Below are positions 24,086-34,972 of a stretch of 64,000 nt of DNA, piece after piece. How positions within the stretch are numbered: the first letter of the stretch is position 1; every line of letters starts with the position of its first letter. The position numbers and the translations under genes are program-made. Source of the DNA: an uncultured Desulfovibrio sp. (GTDB lineage Bacteria > Desulfobacterota > Desulfovibrionia > Desulfovibrionales > Desulfovibrionaceae); assembly GCA_900547595.1 (NCBI GenBank), contig URHE01000001.1:11007-75006 (forward strand), in the 5' to 3' direction. Under the pieces are notes generated by a model that saw only the letters and a list, made by a program, of their open reading frames with translations, made no database searches and had not been told where the DNA came from.

Positions 24086-25243
24086 TCAGAACGGGAGCCC
24101 GTGCGTCATGACAACACAGGTGACGGCCCCTCCCGGCGTCAGCCCGGGGGGAAGCTCCCCGTCGAGGGCGATCCGCACGGGCAGATACGCCACAGGCCGC
24201 CTGAGGGAAGCCGCGTCCCCGCCGCCCGCGGCCGGAGCCGCCAGACTTTCCGGCAGGGACTGGGGCGGAAATATCTCCCGCACGACACCGGAAATATCGG
24301 CATCGCCCATGCTGACGCTGCACCGCTGGCCCACGCGGATGCTGTCGCCCGCTCCGACCGGAAACCAGGCGTCCACCCAAAAGGCATCACCGGCGTCCCG
24401 CCCGGATGGCGCGATCAACAGCGCGGGTTCCCCCGCCTGAAGCAGTTGGCCCGGCTCCGCGACCCGCCGCAATACCGTACCGTTCACGGGGGCAAAAAGC
24501 GTCCCGTCCGCGGCAAAACGCCCGGCCCCGGCTCCGGGGGCCGTCCCTCCCCGCTGTGGAGCATGGCCCCGCGCCGCCGCGATCTCCTGCCGGATGCGTC
24601 CCAGTTCCTGCTCCATGGCCGCGCGCATCAGGCTGGCGCGCTCAAAATCCGCTATGGCCGTCTCCTTGCGGGCACGGGCCATGGCCTCGGCCTCGCGGGC
24701 CGCAGTATACCGGCGCTTGCCGGCCGCGCGTTCTCCGCCCTGGCTGTCCAGCGACCGCAATGCCAGCTGGGCGCGCACATGCTCCGTCACTCGCTCTTCG
24801 CGCAGCAGGCGCAGCGTGTCCTCCTCATGCCGGGCCTGAGCCATGCGCACGGCAAGGTCCCGTTCCGCTTCCTGCGCCTGGCGCAGACGGGCGGCGCTTT
24901 CGACCATGTCCGGCCCCTGACGGGTCCGCAATGCCGCGGCTTCAGCCGCCGCTTGCGCCAGTTGCCGGTCATAGTTTCCCGTCTCCATGGTCCCCACGGG
25001 CTGGCCCGCGGTCACGGCGTCCCCTTCCCTGACATCCAGGCTCTCAAGCTGGCCGGAAAACCGGGGGGCCACCATATGCACCATGCCGTCCAGACGCGCG
25101 CTGACGCTGGTCACCCGGCCCGAAAAGAACCACCAGCCAAGCGCGGCGCCAACAGCGGCCAGAAGGACGAGAAGAATGACAGGGAGCCGGCGGCGCGCGG
25201 TACGCGTCGAGCGCGGCAACTCAAGATACAGGGGCTCGGCCAT
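24086..25243 (-). CDS. HlyD/EmrA-type membrane fusion protein
   Basis: A 385-residue periplasmic adaptor protein. After a basic head comes one membrane anchor (LPVILLVLLAAVGAALGWWFF, about 20-40). It is followed by the biotinyl-lipoyl half (GQLESLDVREGDAVTAGQPVG), a long helical hairpin (about 90-215) and the second lipoyl half (LFAPVNGTVLRRVAEPGQLLQAGEPALLI), then a beta-barrel domain ending near 360. Such proteins join an inner-membrane pump to an outer-membrane channel, yet no pump or TolC gene is adjacent. CCGGAGGAATACC precedes the ATG. A sigma54-like promoter at 25309-25325 fits its orientation and spacing. Confidence 0.88.
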   Translation of the reverse strand: MAEPLYLELPRSTRTARRRLPVILLVLLAAVGAALGWWFFSGRVTSVSARLDGMVHMVAPRFSGQLESLDVREGDAVTAGQPVGTMETGNYDRQLAQAAAEAAALRTRQGPDMVESAARLRQAQEAERDLAVRMAQARHEEDTLRLLREERVTEHVRAQLALRSLDSQGGERAAGKRRYTAAREAEAMARARKETAIADFERASLMRAAMEQELGRIRQEIAAARGHAPQRGGTAPGAGAGRFAADGTLFAPVNGTVLRRVAEPGQLLQAGEPALLIAPSGRDAGDAFWVDAWFPVGAGDSIRVGQRCSVSMGDADISGVVREIFPPQSLPESLAAPAAGGGDAASLRRPVAYLPVRIALDGELPPGLTPGGAVTCVVMTHGLPF

Positions 25244-25308
25244 GGTATTCCTCCGGACATAGCCATATCCGGCGGACGCACCCGTTGCCGCCGGTTTTCG
25301 TCATCCTT

Positions 25309-25325
25309 TGCAGATACCATGCCAG
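25309..25325 (-). promoter_or_regulatory. Sigma54-type -24/-12 promoter for the HlyD-like gene
   Basis: The minus strand reads CTGGCATGGTATCTGCA, which fits the RpoN consensus YTGGCACGRNNNTTGCW at 15 of 17 positions, with GG and GC at the invariant spacing. Transcription would start near 25297 and leave a leader of about 54 bases. The matching enhancer-binding regulator is not in the window. Confidence 0.65.
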
Positions 25326-25363
25326 AATAGAAAAATTTTGCTGGCTCCGTGGAGGCTCCCCGC

Positions 25364-26644
25364 CTACTCCGCCCCCTTGGGGCCGTCCATGCGCTCGGCC
25401 TCCATGTCCAGTCCGGCCAGGCGGCGCCGCACAAGGTCCAGCGCATGGCTCGAAGCGCGCAGACGCGTCCACGCGCGGCCAAGATACCGCCCCTGTGGCC
25501 GCATGACGCGCAGCCAGATGCCATCGGGCGCGCTGAGGGCGATATAGACGAGCCCCACGGGTTTTTCCGGCGAGCCGCCGTCCGGCCCGGCGATGCCGGT
25601 GATGCCGACGCCGAGATCACCTCCCTGGCGCAGGCGCGCGCCTTCCGCCATCCAGGCGGCTGTTTGCGGGCTCACCGCGCCATGCGCGGCAAGGACGGCT
25701 TCCGGGACGCCGAGCAGGCGCGTCTTGGCGGCATTGGCATAGGTCACAAGGCCGGTCTCAAAAACGGCGGAAGCGCCGGGCTGATCGGTGATGAGCTTGG
25801 CAAGGAGTCCGCCGGTGCAGGACTCCGCCGTGACAAGGCGCAGCCCCGCGCGCGCCAGGCCGGCCACGACCACCGCTTCCAGACCGGACACATCCACGCC
25901 GTAGACCACATCCCCGAGACGCTCGCAGACCTCGTGGATCAGAGGAGCCGCCAGGGCCCGCGCCGTCTCTTCGTCCCCGGCCTTGGCCGTGACGCGCACG
26001 AACATTTCGCCATCAGTGGCGTAGGTGGCGGCGGTGGGATTGCCACCCTGGGTCAGATCCCGGATACGTTCGGCGGCCGCGCCTTCACCGATGCCAAAGG
26101 TGCGGATCATGGACGACACGATGACCGCGCCAGCGCGACGCTCCAAAAACGGCCGCACGCTCCTTGCAAGCATGGGCAACAGCTCGGACGGCGGTCCCGG
26201 CAGGAGGAGAACGGTCTTGTCATCGCCGACGGGCACCGCGCAGCCGGGCGCGGTGCCGACGCTGTTGGGGAAAACCTCGGCCCCGCGCGGCAGCAGCGCC
26301 TGCTTGAGCTGGTTCGCCCCCATGGGCCGCGCGCCGAAATATTCCCTGAGCCGCGCAAGGCTCGCCGCGTCCTCTTCAAGCGGCAGCCCCGCCACGCGGG
26401 CCACGGTCTCCTTGGTCAGATCATCGTCGGTGGGGCCCAGCCCCCCCGTGCAGACCACGAGCGAGCTTCGCGCCAGCGCCTCGCGCAATGCGCTCTCAAG
26501 GCGCCCCGCATTGTCGCCCACCACCTGGACGTGCTCAAGATCGACGCCGAATGCCGCCAGTTCCCGCGCCACATGGGCCGCGTCCGTATTGACGGTATGT
26601 CCGAGCAGCAGTTCCGTCCCCACAGAGATGATTTCCGCTTTCAC
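25364..26644 (-). CDS. cinA: CinA family nicotinamide-nucleotide amidohydrolase/ADP-ribose pyrophosphatase
   Basis: A 426-residue two-domain protein. The N-terminal MoCF/COG1058 domain has SVGTELLLGHTVNTDAAH, TGGLGPTDDDLTKE and LLLPGPPSELLPML. The C-terminal CinA/PncC domain has RLVTAESCTGGLLAKLI and GITGIAGPDGGSPEKPVGLVYI. The enzyme recycles NAD breakdown products by deamidating NMN. I place the start at GTG 26644, with AAGGAG six bases before it and the family start right after. The frame runs on for 44 codons upstream without similarity. Confidence 0.93.
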   Translation of the reverse strand: MKAEIISVGTELLLGHTVNTDAAHVARELAAFGVDLEHVQVVGDNAGRLESALREALARSSLVVCTGGLGPTDDDLTKETVARVAGLPLEEDAASLARLREYFGARPMGANQLKQALLPRGAEVFPNSVGTAPGCAVPVGDDKTVLLLPGPPSELLPMLARSVRPFLERRAGAVIVSSMIRTFGIGEGAAAERIRDLTQGGNPTAATYATDGEMFVRVTAKAGDEETARALAAPLIHEVCERLGDVVYGVDVSGLEAVVVAGLARAGLRLVTAESCTGGLLAKLITDQPGASAVFETGLVTYANAAKTRLLGVPEAVLAAHGAVSPQTAAWMAEGARLRQGGDLGVGITGIAGPDGGSPEKPVGLVYIALSAPDGIWLRVMRPQGRYLGRAWTRLRASSHALDLVRRRLAGLDMEAERMDGPKGAE

Positions 26645-26892
26645 GCCTGGCTCCTTGCGGGCGCCGCACGACAGAAAAGACGCGGACCCGCGCCGGTAAA
26701 ATAGCTTGATCGCGTTGCCGCCGCAAGGGAACCGGCGGCATGCCGGCTGGCTGAAATCTTCTTCCTTGCTTGACAAGGACGCGCAAAAACGTTTGAGTTG
26801 AATGTGTTCGATGGAGCCGCTACGGCGTTGGGCCGTCGAGAGGGGAATCGTTGCGCGGTTGCCGTCATGCCATTTATCAGGAGGAAACGCTG

Positions 26893-27165
26893 ATGACCAA
26901 GGCCGAACTCGTCGAAAAAATCGCTGCCAGGGGCAATCTCACCAAGGCGGGCGCCGAACGCGCGCTCAACGCCTTTCTCGCCGCCGTTGAGGATGCCCTG
27001 TGCAAGGATGCCAAGGTGACGCTCACCGGTTTCGGCACCTTTGCCGTTGAGAACCGCAAGGCGCGGCAGGGGCGCAATCCCCGCACCGGCGAAACTCTGA
27101 CTATTCCGGCCTGCAAAATGGTGCGCTTCCGCGCCGGAAAGACCCTCAAGGATTCCCTGAACTGA
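26893..27165 (+). CDS. HU-type nucleoid DNA-binding protein
   Basis: A 90-residue HU/IHF-family protein. It starts [18 protein letters not shown] and shows [13 protein letters not shown], the conserved [26 protein letters not shown] (the DNA-wrapping arm, about 45-70) and ends KTLKDSLN. It bends and compacts DNA and acts as a dimer. An ideal AGGAGG lies eight bases before the ATG at 26893. A strong hairpin follows the stop. As it stands alone before rpsU, it is most likely a monocistronic, highly expressed gene. Confidence 0.95.
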   Translation: MTKAELVEKIAARGNLTKAGAERALNAFLAAVEDALCKDAKVTLTGFGTFAVENRKARQGRNPRTGETLTIPACKMVRFRAGKTLKDSLN

Positions 27166-27176
27166 CCATCTTTCCT

Positions 27177-27217
27177 CCGGCCGCGGCAGTCGCCCTTCAT
27201 ACGGCTGCCGCGGCCGG
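27177..27217 (+). terminator. Terminator-like hairpin after the HU gene
   Basis: A perfect 13-base stem CCGGCCGCGGCAG (27177-27189)/CTGCCGCGGCCGG (27205-27217) begins 11 bases after the HU stop. It is followed by a short CTTTTCCCC stretch, so termination is likely though the U run is weak. Confidence 0.65.
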
Positions 27218-27379
27218 CTATGGCCTTTTCCCCCTGGCCGCGTTCTTCATGCGCCTTTCCCTTTTTCTTCCCGCCCGCTTTTTCCTCCTTTTTTTTGCTT
27301 GAACCTTTTCCCTTCATAAGATAAAAGACCGCTTTACATTTCCGCGCCGCCCAACGGCGCCATAAAGGGGGTGATTTTC

Positions 27380-27583
27380 TTGCCCGGAGTTTTTCTTAAC
27401 GATGACGATTATAATTTCGACATTGCCCTGCGCCGTTTCAAGAAGCAGGTGGAGAAGGCCGGCATTCTTTCTGAAATGAAGAAGCGCCAGCACTACGAAA
27501 AGCCCAGCGTCATGCGCAAAAAGAAGAAGGCCGCCGCCCGCAAGCGGCTGATGAAGAAAATGCGCAAGATGAACATGGCGTAG
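27380..27583 (+). CDS. rpsU: Small ribosomal subunit protein bS21
   Basis: A 67-residue basic protein of the 30S subunit that helps initiation complexes form. The sequence [19 protein letters not shown], then [20 protein letters not shown] and a Lys/Arg-rich tail ([12 protein letters not shown]) is diagnostic. The family starts with MPGV, which here means a TTG codon at 27380; the Shine-Dalgarno GGGGGTGAT sits 5 bases before it. A GTG three codons upstream is the alternative. It opens the rpsU-yqeY-mutS2-dnaG-rpoD series. Confidence 0.93.
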   Translation: MPGVFLNDDDYNFDIALRRFKKQVEKAGILSEMKKRQHYEKPSVMRKKKKAAARKRLMKKMRKMNMA

Positions 27584-27607
27584 GATCCTGCCCATGTATG
27601 CTGAAGC

Positions 27608-27643
27608 AGCGCTGCGGGAGATTCCTGAATTTTCCGCAGCGCT
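27608..27643 (+). terminator. Hairpin between rpsU and yqeY
   Basis: AGCGCTGCGG (27608-27617) and CCGCAGCGCT (27634-27643) form a perfect 10-base stem with a 16-base loop, followed by TGCTTCTTCC. It may reduce read-through from the abundant rpsU message into the genes downstream, comparable to the terminator inside the E. coli rpsU-dnaG-rpoD operon. Confidence 0.55.
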
Positions 27644-27694
27644 TGCTTCTTCCGGAAAAGCGTCTCCCCTTCTTCCTGCCAAAGCGAGAATGCC

Positions 27695-28147
27695 ATGAGC
27701 CTGACCGAACGGATCGACAACGACTATGTGCAGGCATACAAGGCCAAGGATGCGCTCCGGCTCAGCGTCCTGCGCATGGTCAAAACCGCCGCGAAGAATC
27801 GTCTTGTGGAGCTGCGCCGTCCCGGCGGCGTGCTTGAGGACAACGAGATGCTCGATGTCTTTGTCAGGGAGGCCAAGCAGCGGCAGGATTCCATTGAGCA
27901 GTACACCACCGCCGGGCGTCCCGATCTTGCGGCGAAGGAGGAGGCCGAACTGACGATCCTGCGGGAATACCTCCCCCAGCCGCTGTCCGCCGGGGAGCTG
28001 GCCGCCGCCATTGACGCCGCTGTGACGGAGCTTGGCGCCACCGGCCCGCGCGACATGGGCAAGGTCATTTCCGCCGTCATGGGCGCCTGCAAGGGACGCG
28101 CGGACGGCAAGGAAGTGGCGGCCGCCGTAAAGCGGCGCCTTTCCTGA
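27695..28147 (+). CDS. yqeY: GatB/YqeY domain protein
   Basis: A 150-residue all-helical protein of the GatB/YqeY family: LTERIDNDYVQAYKAKD, LRMVKTAAKNRLVELRR, REAKQRQDSIEQYTTAGRPDL, LREYLPQPLS and GKVISAVMGACKGRADGKEV. The family resembles the tRNA-binding tail of GatB and is thought to act on tRNA-dependent processes; its exact role is unsettled. It regularly stands between rpsU and dnaG in many bacteria, as here. Length is normal. Confidence 0.92.
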   Translation: MSLTERIDNDYVQAYKAKDALRLSVLRMVKTAAKNRLVELRRPGGVLEDNEMLDVFVREAKQRQDSIEQYTTAGRPDLAAKEEAELTILREYLPQPLSAGELAAAIDAAVTELGATGPRDMGKVISAVMGACKGRADGKEVAAAVKRRLS

Positions 28148-28288
28148 GGCGCCTGCGTCATTTGTGCGCCACGGGGCTGCGCCGCAGGCGCGCTGCCATG
28201 CCGCGCTTTCCCCATGCGCGCCCGTTGCCAGAATCGCCGCAGCCCTTATCTTGTGTGGCATCACCACCTCAGCTTGTGATGCAGGATC

Positions 28289-30718
28289 ATGATACATCCC
28301 CGCACGCTCCAGGCACTTGAGTTTGACAAGATCATCGCCGCGCTGGCCGCCCGCTGCCTCTCCGGCCCGGGCACGGCCCTGGCGCAGGCCCTGACGCCCC
28401 TGGCCGATGCCGACGCCGCCCACCGGGCCCTGCGCCTTTATGAAGAGGCGGCGCTCTGGAGCGCTACGCCCGAACCGGGAACGGGGAAACCGTTTGTTCT
28501 CATGGCCTTTCCGGATATTTCCGGATTGCTCCGGAAAACCGGGGCAAACGCGGCACCGCGCCGCGCGGTTCCCGATACCGAAGCCTTCTGGGCGCTGCGG
28601 GAACTGCTGCGCCTGTCGGCCAGGGCGCACGCGTCCATCGCGGTTCCCGAGGCGGCGGCCCGGTGGCCGCTCCTGCTGGAAATGGCACAGGAAACGCCCC
28701 TCCCCGTCCAGCTCACGGCCGCGCTCAACCGCTGCATCTCGGACGACGCGTTGCTCAGGGACGAGAGTTCGCCGGAACTGTATCGCCTGCGGAACGAAGT
28801 GCGGCGCCTCCATCAGGGCTGCCTGCGAAAAGTCAGGGACTTTGCAAAGCAGTACAACCTGCTCCCCTATCTGCAGGACGAATTCATGACCCTGTCGTCG
28901 GACAGGTACGTCCTGCCGCTCAAGGCCAATTTCAAGGGCCGCGTGCAGGGCATCATCCATGACTGGTCGCAAACGGGCGAAACCTGTTATTTCGAGCCGC
29001 TCTTCCTGGTGGAGGTCAATAACCGCCTTCAGGAACTCAAACACGAGGAACGGGAAGAGGAACGCAGGATCCTCGCCTATCTCGACGACCTGCTGGCCAC
29101 GGAGCTGGAGGGCGCGCGCGGCGCCCTTGCGCTCCTCGCGCGGCTGGACCTCCTCCAGGCAAAACGCCGTCTTGCCGAGGCGCTTGATGCCCGCTGCATT
29201 TCCCTGACGGCCGCCGGCGAAGGCATCGCGCTCATGGGCGCGCGGCATCCCCTTCTGGTGCTTGCCCGCCACGGACAGGATGGCCCTTCCTCCCGTTCGT
29301 CCGCCGGACATGCCGCGGCGGAGCAGCCGGTGCGTCCGCTGGACATCGTCCTGCGACCAGGGGAACGTGTTCTGGTCATCACGGGCGCCAATGCGGGCGG
29401 CAAGACCGTGTGCCTCAAGACCCTCGGCCTTGTGGCGGCCATGACCATGAGCGGGCTGCCCGCGCCGGCGCGCAGCGGTTCGCATCTTCCCTGGTTCTCG
29501 CGCATGGACGCCTTCATCGGGGACGAACAGAGCCTTGACGGCAACGTCTCCACCTTCACGGCCCAGATCGACCATCTTGCCAAGGCATGGAAACATCTGG
29601 ACACGCAGGGGCTTGTCCTGCTCGACGAATTCGGCGCCGGAACAGACCCCGCCCAGGGCGCGGCGCTCGCGCAGGCGGTCCTGGACGGCCTGCTGGACAA
29701 GCGGTGCTTTGCCCTTTCGGCCACACATTTTCCGGCGCTCAAGTCCTACGCGCTGACGCGGGAGGGCGTGCGCGCCGCTTCCATGCTTTTCGACCCGGCC
29801 ACGCGCAGGCCCCTCTATGCGCTGGCCTATGACCAGGTGGGCGCCAGCCAGGCGCTGGACGCCGCGCGTGAACACGGCCTGCCTGAAGAGATACTGCGGC
29901 GTGCCGAACACTATCTTTTGCAGGATGGACAGGACACCACCGCCCTTTTGGGGCGCCTCAACGCCCTTGCCGCACAGCGCGGAGAAGAGCTGGCCGCCCT
30001 GCGGAAGGAGCGTGAAACGGCGAGGAATGCCGCCATCCAGGCAAAAGAACGGCTGGAAAAGGAACGCGCGCGCCTGCATGAGGAAACACGCCGTCATGCC
30101 GCCGAGCTGATGCGCGCCTGGAAGGAAGGCCGCGCCACCGCCAAACAGGCCCTCAGGGAGATGTCGCGTCTGCGCGCTTCGCTGGCGCCCGCAAGGGAAG
30201 CGGCGGCCACGTCCGTCCTCCCGGAGGCGCGTGCGCTCGTCGCAGGGCAGGAAGTGTTCCACACGGTGTTCAACAAGCGCGGCATCGTCACGGATGTGGA
30301 CGAACGGCGCGGGCGCGTCCGCCTGGACATGAACGGCGTGAGCCTGTGGGCGGAACGGCGCGACCTGCGGGAAGCCGCGGCCTCCGGCGCGGGAAAAGCA
30401 GCTCCGGGCCGCGCGCCGTCGGCGGGTGCGCCTTCCCCTACCCGCGCGGCGCCCGCCGGGGCACAGGAGGAAACGGCAAGCCTGCGCCTGGATGTGCGCG
30501 GTCAGCGCGCACCCGATGCCATCGCGGCGACGGAACGCTTTCTGGACAAGGCGCTGCGCGCGGGCTTTTCCGAGCTGGAGATCGTTCACGGACGCGGCAC
30601 CGGCGCCTTGCGCCGCGAATTGCAGGACTTTTTGCGCGCCCATCCGGCTGTGGCCAGCGCGACCCTCGCCCCAGAGGACCGCGGCGGTGACGGCATGACC
30701 ATCGTGGTGCTGCGGTAG
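28289..30718 (+). CDS. mutS2: Endonuclease MutS2
   Basis: An 809-residue MutS homologue. Order of parts: helical core (about 1-290), ATPase with Walker A TGANAGGKTVCLKTLG and the D-E box VLLDEFGAGTDP, a long coiled coil (about 560-640, Glu/Arg/Ala rich), and a C-terminal Smr nuclease domain (LDVRGQRAPDA and IVHGRGTGALR). MutS2 splits collided ribosomes or suppresses recombination, depending on the species, and does not act in mismatch repair. It is inserted between yqeY and dnaG, which places it in the macromolecular-synthesis operon. Confidence 0.93.
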   Translation: MIHPRTLQALEFDKIIAALAARCLSGPGTALAQALTPLADADAAHRALRLYEEAALWSATPEPGTGKPFVLMAFPDISGLLRKTGANAAPRRAVPDTEAFWALRELLRLSARAHASIAVPEAAARWPLLLEMAQETPLPVQLTAALNRCISDDALLRDESSPELYRLRNEVRRLHQGCLRKVRDFAKQYNLLPYLQDEFMTLSSDRYVLPLKANFKGRVQGIIHDWSQTGETCYFEPLFLVEVNNRLQELKHEEREEERRILAYLDDLLATELEGARGALALLARLDLLQAKRRLAEALDARCISLTAAGEGIALMGARHPLLVLARHGQDGPSSRSSAGHAAAEQPVRPLDIVLRPGERVLVITGANAGGKTVCLKTLGLVAAMTMSGLPAPARSGSHLPWFSRMDAFIGDEQSLDGNVSTFTAQIDHLAKAWKHLDTQGLVLLDEFGAGTDPAQGAALAQAVLDGLLDKRCFALSATHFPALKSYALTREGVRAASMLFDPATRRPLYALAYDQVGASQALDAAREHGLPEEILRRAEHYLLQDGQDTTALLGRLNALAAQRGEELAALRKERETARNAAIQAKERLEKERARLHEETRRHAAELMRAWKEGRATAKQALREMSRLRASLAPAREAAATSVLPEARALVAGQEVFHTVFNKRGIVTDVDERRGRVRLDMNGVSLWAERRDLREAAASGAGKAAPGRAPSAGAPSPTRAAPAGAQEETASLRLDVRGQRAPDAIAATERFLDKALRAGFSELEIVHGRGTGALRRELQDFLRAHPAVASATLAPEDRGGDGMTIVVLR

Positions 30719-30767
30719 CCCTGGCTGCCGCGGCATTTTCTCCCGTTGCAACGCGCCCGAGGCAGGC

Positions 30768-32490
30768 ATGCATTCCAGAGATGCCATCCGCGTCATCAAG
30801 GAGCGACTGAACATCGTGGACGTTGTGCGCCGCTATGTGGAGCTCAAGCGCAACGGGCCCCGCTGGGTGGCGCCCTGCCCCTTTCATCAGGAGACCAAGC
30901 CCTCCTTCTCCGTCAATGAGGAAAAGGGGCTGTTCTACTGTTTCGGCTGCCAGGCATCCGGTGACCTCTTCGACTTTTACGGGCGCATCAACGGTCTGGA
31001 CTTCCGGGACACGCTGGAACAGCTCGCGGCGGAACTGGGCATCGAGATCGACCGCGGCGGCAGGCCGTCCGCGGGCGAGGCGCGGCAACGGCAGCGTCAT
31101 TCGGAACGGCAGGCCATGCTGCGGATGCACGAACTGGCGGCAGCCCATTTCGCGGCCGCCCTGCGCGCGCCTGAGGGCGCCGAATGCCGCGACTATATCG
31201 CCCGGCGTGGCCTGAGCGACGAGATCGTGGAGCGCTTCGGCCTGGGCTGGGCCGGGCGCCAATGGCAATCTCTCGCCGACGCCTTGCGCCGGGCCGGTTT
31301 TGACGCCGCCCAGGCGGCCCAGGCAGGGCTTTTGGGCACCTCCGGCGCCGGCAGGGCGTATGACCGTTTCCGGGGCAGGCTGATTTTCCCCATCCGCAGC
31401 CTCTCCAACCAGATCATCGCCTTTGGCGGCCGCATCATCGCCGGGGAGGACGAAGCCAAATACATCAACAGCGCGGACACGCCCATTTATAAAAAGGGCG
31501 AGCATCTGTACGGCCTTGCCCAGGCCCGGCGCGCCATCGCCGCCTCGGGGGAGGCCCTGCTCACCGAGGGCTATATGGATGTGCTCACCCTGCACCAATT
31601 CGGCTATGCCAATGCCGTGGGCGTTCTGGGCACGGCCCTCACACCGGAACAGGTCAAGCGCCTTTCCGGCTTCGCCTCGCGGCTGCTTCTGCTCTTTGAC
31701 GGCGACCGGGCGGGCCGCAAGGCCGCCCTGCGCTCCTGCGAGATGCTGCTCACGCGCGGGCTGGCGTGCCGGGTCGTCCTCATGCCCGAAGGCGAGGATA
31801 TTGACAGCCTCCTGCGCGGACAGGGCAAGGATGCCTTTGACGAACTCCAGGCGCGGGCGCGGGACGGCCTGCGCTTCTGCGTCGAAGCCCTGCGCGCCCT
31901 GGCCCCGCGCGAGAGCGTGGAATGGGCGCGGGATTTCCTCGGCCATGTGGAGCTGCCGGAACTGGTGAGCCCCTACGCCTCGGCTCTGGCCGGGCAGCTC
32001 CATATCTCCGAGGAGGAGCTGCGGCGGGGCGTGGCCGTGCGCCTGGACGCACGGCACGGCGGACGCGAAACCGTTGCCGCGCCCGCCAACCGGGCGCGCC
32101 AGAACATGCGTGACGTGCAGATCATGATCTTTGCCGTGCGCTATCCCGAACGGCTGGAGGATCTGCGCGAGCTGGGCGCCGACCTGGCCCTGCGCTCGCC
32201 CAATGCGCGCCGCTTCTGGGATGTCATTGAGGAATGGGGGGCGGAAGAAACGCCCTACCATCTGGACGAACGCCAGAAAAAGTTCTGGTTCGCGCAGCGC
32301 GGCCCCGACAAGGCGCCGCTGGATAACGGCGACTGGGAGCTGGACTGCCTGCGCCGCGACTTGGAAGCCTATTACAAATCAACAAAAAAATCCTCTGTTT
32401 CCGCAGCGTTATTAGAAAATACCGGAAATAGTGACTTTGCGGCGGACTTGGAGTATCTTCGCGCACTTCAGGAAACCTTGGAGAACGGCC

Positions 32491-32504
<14 letters not shown>
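30768..32504 (+). CDS. dnaG: DNA primase
   Basis: A 578-residue primase. The CHC2 zinc finger is [11 protein letters not shown] with [11 protein letters not shown] (about 40-65). The central TOPRIM fold has [16 protein letters not shown] and the metal-binding [14 protein letters not shown]. The C-terminal helicase-interaction part, from about 430, is poorly conserved and ends with a Lys/Ser stretch. GAGGCAGGC precedes the ATG. The last codons overlap the rpoD start by 14 bases, so the two are coupled as in the classic operon. Confidence 0.95.
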
Positions 32505-34246
<1,742 letters not shown>

Positions 34247-34257
<11 letters not shown>

Positions 34258-34942
34258 CCACGCCGCGCGGCCGCCGTTGCCGCTCCTGACGGGGTTTGCG
34301 CTCCTGCTGCTCGTCCTGTTTTCCGGGCGCGTTCATGCGGCGGAGCCGGAGATGGCGCAGCCGGACGGCACCGTTGCCCACTGCTTTGACGGCGACACGC
34401 TCAAACTCAGGGACCGGCGGGTGGTGCGCCTTGCCGGCATCGACGCGCCGGAACTGGGGCGCGGGCAGGCCCAGCCGCAGTATTACGCCCGCGAGGCAAA
34501 GGCGGAACTTGAACGGCTGGCAAAAGGACGCCAGGTGCTTCTGCGTGCCGCCGGCGAGAACGATCATGACCGCCATGGGCGCCTGGTGGCCGAGGCGATC
34601 CTTGAGGACGGTCAGTCGCTCAATGACCTCATGGTGGCTTCCGGCGCGGCTTTTTTTTATCCGCACCGGGATCTCGGGCCGGCATTTCAGGAACACCTGC
34701 GCGAGCTTCAGGCACAGGCCATCCACGAACGCCGCGGGCTCTGGGCCCACCTGCTCTCCCTGCCCCTCGCGCATGAAACCTATGTGGGCAATCGCGCCTC
34801 GCTTCGCTTTTTTCCCGTCAACTGCCCTGAAGCGCGCCACATCAAGCCGCGCAATCGCATCCATTTCGGCACGCTCATGGATGCCTTCCTTGCCGGCTAC
34901 GCCCCCGCCCGCGTCTGCGTGTTCTGGCCCGCTGCGCGTTAG
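34247..34942 (+). CDS. Secreted thermonuclease family protein
   Basis: A 231-residue protein with a signal peptide ([21 protein letters not shown], cleavage near 31) and an SNase domain with canonical residues: [25 protein letters not shown] (metal-binding Asp pair and the catalytic Arg), [19 protein letters not shown] and [12 protein letters not shown]. It likely degrades nucleic acids in the periplasm or outside. Its start overlaps the rpoD end by 11 bases, so it is the last gene of the rpsU-to-rpoD series. The C-terminal 55 residues ([19 protein letters not shown] and on) are an extra part of unknown role. Confidence 0.87.
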
Positions 34943-34972
34943 AGCGGTTTTGCAGGATTCTGCCGAAGCTTC
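34941..34972 (+). repeat. Divergent copy of the structured 35-base repeat between convergent genes
   Basis: It starts AGAGCGGTTTTGCAGG and contains the inner hairpin GCAG-GATT-CTGC. It joins the stops of the two convergent genes (34942 and 34971). It resembles the three 35-base repeats at 23937, 61350 and 63826 in its first ten bases and in having an inner stem, but the outer arm is degraded. Confidence 0.4.

Noticed and set aside
26770..26799. TTGACA upstream of the HU gene
   Set aside because: The -35 is good but no matching -10 was found at 16-18 bases, so I do not list it as a promoter.
27314..30814. 1166-codon open frame on the minus strand
   Set aside because: Very long but antisense of rpsU, yqeY and mutS2; these have clear motifs, and the mirror frame has none.
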